A DNA stretch of 64,000 nt from Haloarcula regularis (lineage in GTDB: Archaea; Halobacteriota; Halobacteria; Halobacteriales; Haloarculaceae). Below are positions 36,101 through 44,499 of the stretch, in pieces. The notes under the pieces are model-generated. The model did not search any database. It had not been told where the DNA came from and worked only from the letters and a program-made list of their open reading frames with translations. The number at the start of each line of letters is the position of its first letter. Position 1 is the first letter of the stretch. Made by a program: the position numbers and the translations under genes. The stretch is taken from positions 2,542,001-2,606,000 of the forward strand of contig NZ_CP119794.1 of assembly GCF_029338315.1 (NCBI RefSeq), in the 5' to 3' direction.

Positions 36101-38383
36101 ATCGGGTGACTGCGACCCACCGCGTCTCACCGTCCCGGTCGATGCGATACTGGCCTTCGTACGTGTCCTGTGGCTCGCCGGCAGCCACATCGTCGATCAG
36201 TCGCTGGACGTCGGCCTCGTATCTCGCCCGGTCGTCCGGGTGAGCGACGTCGATGAACGATGTCGGCTCCTCGTAGAGCTCCTCGACAGGCCGTCCGTAG
36301 ATCTCCTCGTACGCCGGGTTGATGTACAGCATCTCGGAGAAGTCGGCCGTCGTGAGATAGACGATCTCGTCGATATGTTCGGCGATGAGACGGAATCGAC
36401 GCTCACTTTCGCGGCGTTCCTGAGCCTGTTTGACTCGATCGAGTGCCGTCGTCGCGTGTCGGGCGAGAATCCGCGCGGCATCGAGCGTGACTGCGTCGAT
36501 GTGCCTGGGTTCCGGTGCTGCTGCCGTGACGAGACCGTGACCGTCGAGGGGGATCAGCGCTGTCTCCGGGGCTTGCTCGTTCCCGGGGCCCGTATCAGGT
36601 TCGATCACGCGTAGCGCTTCCTCCTGATACGCATCGTACGGAACCGAACCAGGCTCGATCACGTCGGACCCGTCAACTCCTGCTGTGAGACCACGCTCCG
36701 AACCGCTACGCACGACGGGAGTCAGTTCCGGGCCGTCGTCCGTCTCACGCCAGCAGGTCGGCGCTGTCAGGTCGAGCACGTCCCTGACGGCATCCGTGAC
36801 GGCTTCGCACACGGCCTGTGCCGTCTCGGCAGTCTGGACGGCTTCGGTCGACTCGTGGAGGGAGCGGACCATTCGCTCGCGCCGCTTTCGTTCCGTGACA
36901 TCGGTGTACCAGACGTACGCATCGGCGACGCCGCTCTCGCCCTGGCCAGCGTCGAAGTGAATTACGTTGAAGAGAAACTCGCGGATTCCACTCGCCGTCT
37001 GCCGTGGTGCGGTCGCGTTGACACGGTCACCGCTCGCTGCTTGCCGTCGGAAGCGGTCGAAGTCGTCGTGTTCGTCCTCCGGAACGAGCATCTCGGCCAC
37101 AGTCGCCCCGACGACCTCTTGGGCAGCGTACCCGAAGACCGCCTCGAATGCGGGGTTGACCTCCTTGATGATCGGCTCGTCGTCCCCGTCGAACCGAACC
37201 CGGACGACTGGGTCGGGGTTGTTCTCGAACAGTATCGATCGGCGGTCCCGTTCCTGTTCGAGCCGTCGCTCGTACTCGGTACGCGCGGTCACATCCCGTG
37301 ACAGGGCGAGGACACGGTCCTCTCCCGCGATGGTGGCCGGCGCCAGATTCGTCTCTAACCGTCGCTGTGCCCCGGCAGCAGTTTCGATCGTCCACTCGAC
37401 GGTCTCGGCTTCTCCGGTCGCCGCGACACGTTGCTGGCGTTCGTAGGGTGTTCCCGACCCGAAGCCGGCATCGGACACGCTGAGTCCGGTGATACCCATC
37501 TCCAGCAGCGTCGCGCGGCTGTATCCCGTCAGCTCGGTCATCGTCTGATTGACGTCGACGATCCGTTCGTTCCAGGGGTCGTGGACGGAGATGACGTCGT
37601 TGACGTTGTCGAATACCTGGCGGTACTTCCGTTCCTCTCGGCGGCGTTCGGTGATGTCCACCGACGTCGTTAGCACTACTTCACGGCCACCGACGTGGAC
37701 TGTCCGCAGGCGCGCTTCTGTCCACCGGACCCCACCCTCGGCTGTCTGGAGTGGCCATTCGATCTCGAGTTCCCCGTCCTGTTGTGTCACACTCGATACG
37801 ACCTGCGTTATCCACTCGTGGTCGTATCCGGGGAGATCAGCAGTGAACTCGCCGAGCCGCATCGACTCTACTTCGGCCCGATCGTGGCCAAGTAGTTCAC
37901 AGAGTGTCTCGTTTGCGTGGAGCATCTCGCCCGAGTCCGGATCGTGGAGAATGGCGACGCCCCGACGTTATCGTATATCTCACGTGCGCTCGTCTGTGCG
38001 TGTTCTCGTTCGACGGTTGTCCGAAGGCGCTCTCCCAGTACGCTCGGGGCTGTCTCGGCCAGTCCGCGCGGAAGCCACGCTGTCGCACCGACCGACAGTA
38101 CGTCCCCGACGGACTCCTCGTCGTCACGCTCCCCCAGGACGACGACCGGTGTGGTCGGCTGTTCAGTCGTCCATCGCTGCACGATGTCGACGATATCGTC
38201 CTCTCCCGGGCCGCTGCTTACGAGCAGGCAATCGGTCTCTGTGGCTGTGTCTCCGTGGGTCTCTCCTGTGGGGCTCGTTTCGAGTGAGAGCCCAGCCCCC
38301 TGTTCCAGTGCCGACCGAAGCTCGCTGTCCGGATCTGCCCCCACAAGCAGGAACGAAAACGAGCGAGAGCCACCTGCAAACAT
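33177..38383 (-). CDS. Multi-PAS/GAF HTH-bat sensor-regulator (about 1735 residues), 1-base deletion near 5' end
   Basis: Very large cytoplasmic sensor with DNA-binding output. In order: an N-terminal receiver-like region (about 1-140; SFSFLLVGADPDSELRSALE), then seven PAS domains with two interrupting or following GAF domains and a third GAF, then a bacterio-opsin activator-type region, then C-terminal HTH_10 (LTDRQLEVVRTALSAGYFEW, EVATRLDITQPTFNKHLRLA). Repeated YEQIF and VHDPE segments mark recently duplicated PAS units. The frame breaks in CCCC at 37960-37963. One more base joins DNVG to VAILHDPDSGEML and gives exactly 1736 codons from ATG 38383. It probably senses redox, light or oxygen; no kinase domain is seen, so it is one-component. 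Confidence 0.85.
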
Positions 38384-38698
38384 AGATACTAGCTGACACT
38401 CGAACCCCGTAAATTGATGGTACGGAGTCACCACGGCGTCCAGACGCCGCAGCACCGCAAGGAGTGGTGCGTTCGCGCAACGTACCCCAGCGAGTCGTGC
38501 CGGCGAAGCGTCGATAGCTGACGAGTAGCGGGGCTACACCCCAGGTGGCGAGTACTGTCGGCATCGCCCGGATTCGACGCGTAGCGTCGTCGCTGTGACG
38601 CCGTCGATCGCCCCGGCGTCACTGCTGATCTGGCTATCGGCTCCCAGCGGGCTGAGCGGTCCAACGATGTCAACCGAGGTTCCGCCGACAGCGTGCTC
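38384..38698. other. Gene-free region upstream of giant sensor
   Basis: About 315 bp with no credible gene. It should contain the promoter of the leftward sensor gene; AT-richer AACATAGATACTAG and GTAAATTGATGG near 38379-38420 are candidate elements. Confidence 0.35.
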
Positions 38699-38914
38699 TC
38701 ACTGCATTTCGGAAACGTCTATGAGCACCTCGACGTCGGCAGTGATCCACGCAGTTGTCGTGTCGGCTTCAGGGCGATCCGGAACCACGGTGGCTCGGTT
38801 GGATTCGGGGTCCAGACCCACATCGAGCTGTGACGGCGCTGGATCCGCCTCGGGTCGCTGGAATTTTTCGTCGACCGGGGCAACCGTTCTCTCTCGGACA
38901 TCGAAGTCGGTCAT
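38699..38914 (-). CDS. Small DUF7511-like haloarchaeal protein
   Basis: Protein of 71 residues. The C-terminal half (ATVVPDRPEADTTTAWITADVE, then VLIDVSEMQ) matches my memory of DUF7511 proteins, whose end reads TTWLTADxxxFVDLxxMR. The N-terminus MTDFDVRERTVAPVDEK is variable. ATG 38914 is taken; the longer frame begins in non-conserved sequence. Function unknown; often next to regulators. Confidence 0.65.
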   Translation of the reverse strand: MTDFDVRERTVAPVDEKFQRPEADPAPSQLDVGLDPESNRATVVPDRPEADTTTAWITADVEVLIDVSEMQ

Positions 38915-39354
38915 ATCTAGCCCAACGGGTGGCGGGATAGTAATACGGGGAGCAGCGTTTCGGGAACTGAGACGGCCGTCCCTCTGGTTGTCCCGCCGAC
39001 ACAACCCCCCAGTGTTTCAGCGTCAGAGACACGCTGGGGGGCTTGATTACACCCCGGCAAGTACGTGCAGGTAGCCGCCGGTCGGAGGCGGTCACCGAAA
39101 AGTATCCGACATGCTCGCCCCCCCATCATCCCCTGGTGGCAGCCGAGCGGGCGGTCAATTGCCCCTTGACAGACCCCACTCGGCTGTCTCGTGCCCTTCC
39201 CTTCCCCCTCAGTAACGTACTTGAACGTGATGTAGACGACGATTATCCCGCCAGTAATTGGGGGCGGTCCGACTGACCACTTCTGTGTCTGGGTGTCGAT
39301 CCGGGACGGTTCAGGGTCTACCTACAGCACCGGCGGGCTCCAGTTTCCCGTACT
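38915..39354. other. Gene-free region with a C6/G6 hairpin
   Basis: About 440 bp without a gene. It contains the inverted repeat at 39005-39041 and then ends in the promoter-like element described at 39355. No coding signal on either strand. Confidence 0.4.
39005..39041. repeat. Imperfect inverted repeat with C6 and G6 arms
   Basis: Arms CCCCCCAGTGT and ACACGCTGGGGGG pair over about 10 of 11 positions around a loop of some 13 bases. No T-run follows on either side, so it is not a clear terminator. It could be a structured leader or an element end. Confidence 0.45.
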
Positions 39355-39390
39355 AAACCTGATTTATTGTAATTTGCCTGAGATATATCC
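39355..39390 (+). promoter_or_regulatory. Shared promoter-like element, copy A (before DsbA-like gene)
   Basis: A 36-bp stretch that matches 43923-43958 at 31 of 36 positions. Conserved blocks are AAACCTG, TTTA, TGTAA, TTGCCTGAG and TATAT, separated by single variable bases. It ends 23 bp before ATG 39414. The TTTAxTGTAA part is TATA-like and the TTGCCTGAG part could be a regulator site. The two copies sit upstream of the two halves of the redox island. Confidence 0.65.
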
Positions 39391-39413
39391 CCTGGCGGGG
39401 TGTGGCCACTCAT

Positions 39414-40265
39414 ATGTCTTCGACGGAAACCGCGAACGAGCGGCCTACGATAACCCAGTTCACCGACCCGATGTGCACGTGGTGCTGGGGGTCGGAACCG
39501 ATCATGCGCCGTCTCCGGACCGTACTCGGCGACCAGATAGAGCTCAGATACGTCATGGGCGGCCTGGTAGAAGACTTCGACGAGTTCTACGACGCTGCCA
39601 ACGACATCACAGAACCTAGTGATGTTGGCCCACACTGGGAGGAAGCATCTCGACATCACGGAATGCCGGTCGATACGCAGATCTTCGAAACTGATCCGGC
39701 ACAGTCGACGTATCCCGCAAGCGAGGCCTTCACCGCTGCACGCCTACAGGATACCGAACTGGCACATCGATATCTGCGCCGCCTTCGTGAGGTGTACGCT
39801 ACACAGGTCCGTAACGTCAACCACCGGGAAGAACAGGTGACGATTGCGGAGTCGGTCGGCCTCGATATCGATGAATTCACTGCGGCACTGGACGACGGAA
39901 CTGCTCGGGCAGCACTCGAGAGGGATCTCTCTCGAACCCGACAGGCGGGAGTTCGGGCGTTCCCGACGTACCACATCGACGGGCCGGTCGGTGACGAGCA
40001 GGCAGCGGGCTACCAGTCGTTTGCGGAACTGGTGGCCGCCCTGATGGCAGTTGATCCTACCGTGGAGCTGTCATCACCCCCACCGATGCGGCAATTCATC
40101 GCCGACTACGGGCCGGTTGCGACGCGGGAGATTGCAGAAGTGTACGAACTCGACGACGGAAAAGCACGACAGGTACTGGAATCGCTCGGTGACGATGGGG
40201 TGGTACGTCGCGAAGCCCGTGGCAACGGTTTCTTCTGGCATTCGACCGTCGGAGGTGGCCGCTGA
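39414..40265 (+). CDS. DsbA-family thiol oxidoreductase (FrnE-like, CxxC)
   Basis: Protein of 283 residues with a thioredoxin-fold start TITQFTDPMCTWCWGSEPIM containing the redox motif CTWC, typical of FrnE/DsbA-like cytoplasmic oxidoreductases (no signal peptide). The cis-Pro loop is RAFPTYHIDGPVG. A C-terminal winged-helix-like extension (IADYGPVATREIAEVYELDD, ARQVLESLGDDGVVRREARG) is unusual for DsbA and may sense or regulate. ATG 39414 is preferred to GTG 39402. It overlaps the GST gene by one base (TGATG), so they are coupled. It probably manages thiol redox of a small thiol or quinone. Confidence 0.88.
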   Translation: MSSTETANERPTITQFTDPMCTWCWGSEPIMRRLRTVLGDQIELRYVMGGLVEDFDEFYDAANDITEPSDVGPHWEEASRHHGMPVDTQIFETDPAQSTYPASEAFTAARLQDTELAHRYLRRLREVYATQVRNVNHREEQVTIAESVGLDIDEFTAALDDGTARAALERDLSRTRQAGVRAFPTYHIDGPVGDEQAAGYQSFAELVAALMAVDPTVELSSPPPMRQFIADYGPVATREIAEVYELDDGKARQVLESLGDDGVVRREARGNGFFWHSTVGGGR

Positions 40266-41242
40266 TGGGACTGCTCCACGACGGCGAGTGGGACCCTGAT
40301 GCCACGCGAGACCAGTATACTCACGACACCTTCGACGACCACATCGAGAATGCCGAAGATGCCACCTATCCCGCGGAAGCGGGCCGGTACCACCTTTACC
40401 TCTCACGGGCGTGTCCGTGGGCGCACAGGACGGCGCTCACCCGACGTCTGCTCGGCCTGGAAGACGCTATCTCCGTTGACGTCGTTGACCCTGTCCGCCA
40501 CGACCAGGGGTGGGAATTCTCCCCGGAGAAGACAAATTGCACCCTGGATTCGGTGCACGGCCACGACACGCTCTACGGGGTCTATCAAGAGGTAGCCCCC
40601 GACTACACTGGCCGAGTGACCGTTCCCATCCTCTACGACCGGGGCACCGACACTATCGTCCACGAGGAGTCAGCAGCGATTGCCCGGATGCTCGCCACCG
40701 AATTCGGCGATTACGCGTCGAAACCAAGAGATCTCTACCCTGAGTTCCTCCGAGAGCAAATCGATGACGCTATCGAGGACATCCACACCTCGATCAACAG
40801 TAGTGTCTATCGGGCCGGGTTCGCCGACTCGCAGGCTGCATACGAAACGGCCGTGCAGGAACTCTTCGATGCGATGTCTCGATGGGACGACACACTCTCT
40901 ACCCGCCGATACGTCGTCGGTGATGCGCTCACCCTTGCAGACGTGTTCCTCTTTCCGACGCTGTATCGGTTCGACGCTGTCTACCACACCCACTTCAAGT
41001 GCAACGTCCGTCGCCTCCCTGACTTCGACCACCTTTGGGCCTACGCCCGAGATCTCTACCAGACGGCTGGGGTCCCAAAGACCTGCAACATGAACCACGT
41101 CAAAGCACACTACTATCGGAGTCACGACGACATCAATCCAACCGGATTTGTCCCGGTAGGACCCGAACAGGACTGGGCAACCCCGCATGAACGAGACGAG
41201 TTGTCCGATGAATCCACTGTAATCGACGAGGCAAACACATGA
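40265..41242 (+). CDS. Xi-class glutathione S-transferase / glutathionyl-hydroquinone reductase-like
   Basis: Protein of 325 residues of the ECM4/YqjG group, which reduces glutathionyl-hydroquinones. The catalytic Cys is in LYLSRACPWAHRTAL; VTVPILYD and IVHEESAAIARML follow in the thioredoxin domain. The all-helical domain includes LADVFLFPTLYRFDAVY, and the Xi-specific end CNMNHVKAHYYRSHDDINPT is present. Haloarchaea use gamma-glutamylcysteine rather than glutathione, so the thiol may differ. Translationally coupled to the DsbA-like gene and overlapping the citrate synthase-like gene by 4 bp. Confidence 0.92.
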   Translation: MGLLHDGEWDPDATRDQYTHDTFDDHIENAEDATYPAEAGRYHLYLSRACPWAHRTALTRRLLGLEDAISVDVVDPVRHDQGWEFSPEKTNCTLDSVHGHDTLYGVYQEVAPDYTGRVTVPILYDRGTDTIVHEESAAIARMLATEFGDYASKPRDLYPEFLREQIDDAIEDIHTSINSSVYRAGFADSQAAYETAVQELFDAMSRWDDTLSTRRYVVGDALTLADVFLFPTLYRFDAVYHTHFKCNVRRLPDFDHLWAYARDLYQTAGVPKTCNMNHVKAHYYRSHDDINPTGFVPVGPEQDWATPHERDELSDESTVIDEANT

Positions 41243-42369
41243 CTGATCTCCTCAACCCTGGCCTCGAAGGTATCGCTGTTGCGGAGACGCGTCTGAGTCA
41301 AATCAACGGTAAACAGGGAACGCTGGCCATTCATGGGTTCCCAATCGATGAACTCGCCAGTAATGCACGCTACGAGGAAACGGTCTTCCTCCTGCTGAAT
41401 GGCCGGCTGCCGACATCCACGGAATATTCCGATTTCCGGGCTGCGCTGTCGTCACACCGCCAGATTAGCGAGGACGTTCGGGCTGTTCTCCAGCGTGCAG
41501 CCCGAGAGGGGAAGCCAGCAATGGATGCCCTCCGGATGGGCGTCGCCGCAGCAAACCTGGGCGTTGCAGAGCAAGGCCCAGCTGAGGAGGTCCATCGGGT
41601 GATTGCAGTTTTCCCCACGATCGTAGCGACCTACTGGCGATACCGCGAGGGGACAGAACCGGTCACCCCCCGCGACGACCTGGGACACGCGGCGAACTAC
41701 CTCTACATGCTCACCGGCGAGGAGCCATCAGAAGCCGAAGTCGCTGCGCTCGAAACCTACCTGAATACTGTCGCCGACCACGGATTGAATGCGTCCACGT
41801 TCAGCGCACGCGTCGTCGTCTCTACAGAATCGGATCTCGTCTCTGCGGCGACGGCTGCGGTCGGGACGCTCAAAGGTCCCCTCCACGGGGGCGCACCCGG
41901 CCCGGTTCTGGAAATGCTTCGGGAAGTGCACGAGACTGGCGATGCAGCAGGGTACGTCCGTGAAACGCTGGACGCTGGAGAGCGCCTGATGGGCTTCGGC
42001 CACCGTGTGTATCGCGCACGTGACCCGAGAGCAGGTGTACTAGAATCAGCTGCGAAGCGCTTCTACACTGAGGGCGGCGACGCCGACTTCTTCGAAGCTG
42101 CTCAAGAGTTCGAGGAGATCGCCACTGGCCTGTTAGCGGAACACACGCCTGATCGGCGGCTGGAGACCAACGTCGAATTCTACACGGCAATCCTACTTGA
42201 CGGCCTCGGTATCCCGAAAGACCTCTTCACGACCACGTTCGCTATCTCTCGGGTCGGTGGCTGGATGGCTCACGCACTCGAACAGTTAGATGACAATCGA
42301 CTGATCCGGCCTGCCTCTCACTACATCGGTGACACACAGCGGTCGTGGATACCAATCGAAGAACGGTAA
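41239..42369 (+). CDS. Citrate synthase-family protein with Asp-to-Glu at the usual catalytic position
   Basis: Protein of 376 residues. Citrate synthase landmarks: DHGLNASTFSARVV (first catalytic His), GPLHGGAPGPVLEML (second His), GFGHRVYRARDPRA (substrate Arg) and ETNVEFYTAILLDGLGIP. In standard enzymes the last segment reads NVDFY with catalytic Asp; here it is Glu, as I recall in some actinobacterial CitA-type proteins. It could be a citrate or 2-methylcitrate synthase with altered kinetics, or another acyl-CoA condensing enzyme. Placement in a redox operon is unusual for a TCA enzyme. It overlaps the GST gene by 4 bp and AzlC follows 18 bp later. Confidence 0.85.
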   Translation: MTDLLNPGLEGIAVAETRLSQINGKQGTLAIHGFPIDELASNARYEETVFLLLNGRLPTSTEYSDFRAALSSHRQISEDVRAVLQRAAREGKPAMDALRMGVAAANLGVAEQGPAEEVHRVIAVFPTIVATYWRYREGTEPVTPRDDLGHAANYLYMLTGEEPSEAEVAALETYLNTVADHGLNASTFSARVVVSTESDLVSAATAAVGTLKGPLHGGAPGPVLEMLREVHETGDAAGYVRETLDAGERLMGFGHRVYRARDPRAGVLESAAKRFYTEGGDADFFEAAQEFEEIATGLLAEHTPDRRLETNVEFYTAILLDGLGIPKDLFTTTFAISRVGGWMAHALEQLDDNRLIRPASHYIGDTQRSWIPIEER

Positions 42370-42386
42370 CAAGGTGAAGCCTGAAT

Positions 42387-43148
42387 ATGCCACAAATGGA
42401 CGCGGAATCAGCTGGTACTTCGTCGTCTGGAGAGGAGGATACGTCAGCCGAAAGCGAGAACGAACGGCTCGTGTTTTCCCGTGACGGTATCCGAGCTGGC
42501 TTCGTCACGTGCGTTCCGGTTGCCCTCGGAGTCGGTGCCTATGGCCTCGTATTTGGTGTTCTTGCGCGTGAAGCTGGCCTGAGTCTCCTCACTGCCGTGG
42601 TAATGAGTGCGACCGTGTTGGCAGGAGCAGCACAACTCATCGCAGTCGAACTTTGGGACTGGCCGATTCCTGCCGTCGCGATAATTGGAACAACGTTGGT
42701 AGTCAATCTCCGGTACCTACTGATGGGTGCGTCTTTGCGCCCGTGGTTTACACGGCTCTCATCTCGAAAGGCGTATATCAGCCTCTTTTTCATGGCAGAC
42801 GAGAACTGGGCACTCACGATTCAGGATCTCCGTGCTGGCAACGGGCGCGGAGCATTTCTTCTCGGGAGTGGACTGGCGATCTGGGTCTTCTGGGTCGTCG
42901 CCACAGCCATCGGCGCGGTCGCTGGTGGCCGAATCGGTAATCCGGAGACCTACGGTCTGGGGTTCGTCCTACCGGCGATCTTTCTGGCATTACTGGTTAG
43001 CTTTTGGGAGGGTCGAGAGTCCCTCGTCTCATGGATTGTGGCTGCCGTCGTTGCCGTCGGCGTGGAAGCAGTTCTGCCTGGCCCGTGGTATATCTTGGCG
43101 GGGGGACTCGCTGCGAGTCTTACCGGGGTGATGTGCGATGTTCGGTGA
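42387..43148 (+). CDS. azlC: AzlC-family branched-chain amino acid exporter, large subunit
   Basis: Membrane protein of 253 residues. After an acidic N-terminal tail it shows GIRAGFVTCVPVALGVGAYG, VMSATVLAGAAQLIAVELWD and NLRYLLMGASLRPWF, hallmarks of AzlC (LIV-E family). Together with AzlD it exports branched-chain amino acids or similar small molecules. About six to seven hydrophobic segments. It overlaps AzlD by 11 bp, so the pair is translated together, and follows citrate synthase-like by 18 bp, so the operon is probably DsbA-GST-CS-AzlC-AzlD. Confidence 0.9.
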   Translation: MPQMDAESAGTSSSGEEDTSAESENERLVFSRDGIRAGFVTCVPVALGVGAYGLVFGVLAREAGLSLLTAVVMSATVLAGAAQLIAVELWDWPIPAVAIIGTTLVVNLRYLLMGASLRPWFTRLSSRKAYISLFFMADENWALTIQDLRAGNGRGAFLLGSGLAIWVFWVVATAIGAVAGGRIGNPETYGLGFVLPAIFLALLVSFWEGRESLVSWIVAAVVAVGVEAVLPGPWYILAGGLAASLTGVMCDVR

Positions 43149-43458
43149 CGCGTCGCTGACCGCGCTCGTAGTTGTGGTCGGGATGAGTATCGTCACGTAC
43201 GCGACAAAGGCCGGAGGGTTCTGGGCATTAGACCGAGTTGAGCCGTCAGACACGGTCCGCGACGGCCTCGACGCGCTCCCCGGCGGCATCCTCGTTGCGA
43301 TTCTGGCCGTTCGATTGTTGGAGGGTGGCCCGAGTGAGTGGGTGGCCGGAATCGCCGTGCTCGTCGTCGCTCACCGGACGGAGAGCGTCCTGCTCGCGAT
43401 GGTCGTCGGTATCGGCACGCTCCTCATCGTCCGCCGTCGTGGTGCCGTCATCGTGTAG
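43138..43458 (+). CDS. azlD: AzlD-family transport subunit
   Basis: Protein of 106 residues with four predicted membrane segments. Typical parts are LTALVVVVGMSIVTYATKAG, FWALDRVE, and AGIAVLVVAHRTESVLLAM. The small partner of AzlC; both are needed for export in characterised systems. It overlaps AzlC and is the last gene of the first half of the island. Confidence 0.88.
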   Translation: MFGDASLTALVVVVGMSIVTYATKAGGFWALDRVEPSDTVRDGLDALPGGILVAILAVRLLEGGPSEWVAGIAVLVVAHRTESVLLAMVVGIGTLLIVRRRGAVIV

Positions 43459-43922
43459 TGGCACCTCTCCTGGAACTCTTCTACGGTATCGACGGGACAT
43501 CAACAGCAGTCACCACGTATTTGGTTCGCTCGTGTGCTTTGGCGGCGCTCGCATCCGGTCCGATCAGGCCGAACGTACGAGCCTCCGGGTCCGGGCTGCC
43601 GTCGCCGGGTTTGCTGGCAGTCCCCGAGGGGTCGCGAGTCCCAAGGCCAGTTCTTCCGGCGACTGCCTCGGTTCTCGGTCCCACGACTACACGGTGACCG
43701 GCCCGGGGACAGTACCAAATCTCTCATGAACCACGAATGCGGGGGACGTGGCCGCGCCCCTCTCGTCAGTCCCGGGATTGCACTGGGCGTACTCGGCGAG
43801 GAGATCCGGCTATCTGGTCGTCGGCACGCCCGAAGAACTCCGTTACCAGCAGCGGTTACGGAGTCGTCTCACTCGTCTTCGAGGCCGTCTCTGTCTCGAA
43901 ACTGCCCGTGATTTAGCACGGG
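43459..43922. other. Gene-free region between the two operons of the redox island
   Basis: About 465 bp without a convincing gene. Open frames on both strands lack motifs. It may contain decayed coding sequence; for example a minus-strand frame near 43481-43684 has weak coding character but no family I recognise. It ends at the second copy of the shared promoter-like element. Confidence 0.35.
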
Positions 43923-43958
43923 AAACCTGGTTTAGTGTAACTTGCCTGAGGTATATTC
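43923..43958 (+). promoter_or_regulatory. Shared promoter-like element, copy B (before leader ORF and DoxX gene)
   Basis: 36 bp matching 39355-39390 at 31 of 36 positions (blocks AAACCTG, TTTA, TGTAA, TTGCCTGAG, TATAT). It lies 29 bp before ATG 43988, so the transcript may start close to or at that codon. Confidence 0.65.
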
Positions 43959-43987
43959 CTCGAACGATCGTCCCACCATCTGCAACG

Positions 43988-44077
43988 ATGTCAGCAACCG
44001 ACATTCGAACCGCGACGGTCGGTACCGTACGGACGAACAGTCTCCCACGTGTCTCCAGTACGGGAGGTGGTGTCTGA
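43988..44077 (+). CDS. Possible 29-residue leader peptide coupled to the DoxX gene
   Basis: A short ORF reading MSATDIRTATVGTVRTNS onward that begins 29 bp after the shared element and ends with TGA overlapping the DoxX ATG (TGATG at 44075-44079). Either it is a translated leader that couples to DoxX, or it is the true N-terminus of DoxX shifted by a small indel, as seen elsewhere in this window. I cannot tell which. It has several Thr and Arg and no hydrophobic stretch. Confidence 0.4.
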   Translation: MSATDIRTATVGTVRTNSLPRVSSTGGGV

Positions 44078-44493
44078 TGGTGTTCTCCTCGGCACTGGCT
44101 GGGACAGCGTTCCTCGGAAGTCGAGTACTGTTCACACTCGTCATCAGTTACCTCGCGTTGGGTAACTTGCTCGACCTCGAATCCTCGGTCGGGTACGCGA
44201 AAAGCAAGGGAGCACCGCTGGCGTCGGTCAGCGTCCCCCTGGGAAGCTTCGGCCTGATTGCTGGCGCACTCGCAGTCCTCACCGGAATCTTCCCCGCTGT
44301 CGGCGCACTGGCAGTGATCGCCTTCCTCGTCCCCATCACGGTCATCATGCACGACTTCTGGACCATGGACGGACAGGACCGACAGAACGAACAGATTCAC
44401 TTTCTGAAAAACGTCGGTCTGATCGGGAGCGCACTGGTCTTCCTCGCGCTCTCGACGGTCGCCTGGCCGCTTGCAGTCGGGATCGGACTCTGA
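44077..44493 (+). CDS. DoxX-family membrane protein
   Basis: Membrane protein of 138 residues, four hydrophobic segments: FLGSRVLFTLVISYLALGNL, SFGLIAGALAVLTGIFPAVG, ALAVIAFLVPITVIMHDFWT and IGSALVFLALSTVAWPLA. DoxX-like proteins act with thiosulfate:quinone reductases or in redox stress protection. The sequence KSKGAPLASVSVPLGSFG between helices 1 and 2 fits the family. It starts at ATG 44077, overlapping the leader ORF stop, and the MFS gene begins 7 bp after it, so they are probably one operon. Confidence 0.85.
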   Translation: MVFSSALAGTAFLGSRVLFTLVISYLALGNLLDLESSVGYAKSKGAPLASVSVPLGSFGLIAGALAVLTGIFPAVGALAVIAFLVPITVIMHDFWTMDGQDRQNEQIHFLKNVGLIGSALVFLALSTVAWPLAVGIGL

Positions 44494-44499
44494 TAATCC

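Noticed and set aside
43481..43684. Minus-strand 67-codon frame in the gap between AzlD and DoxX
   Set aside because: Weak coding look but no recognisable family and no promoter; left as unassigned sequence.
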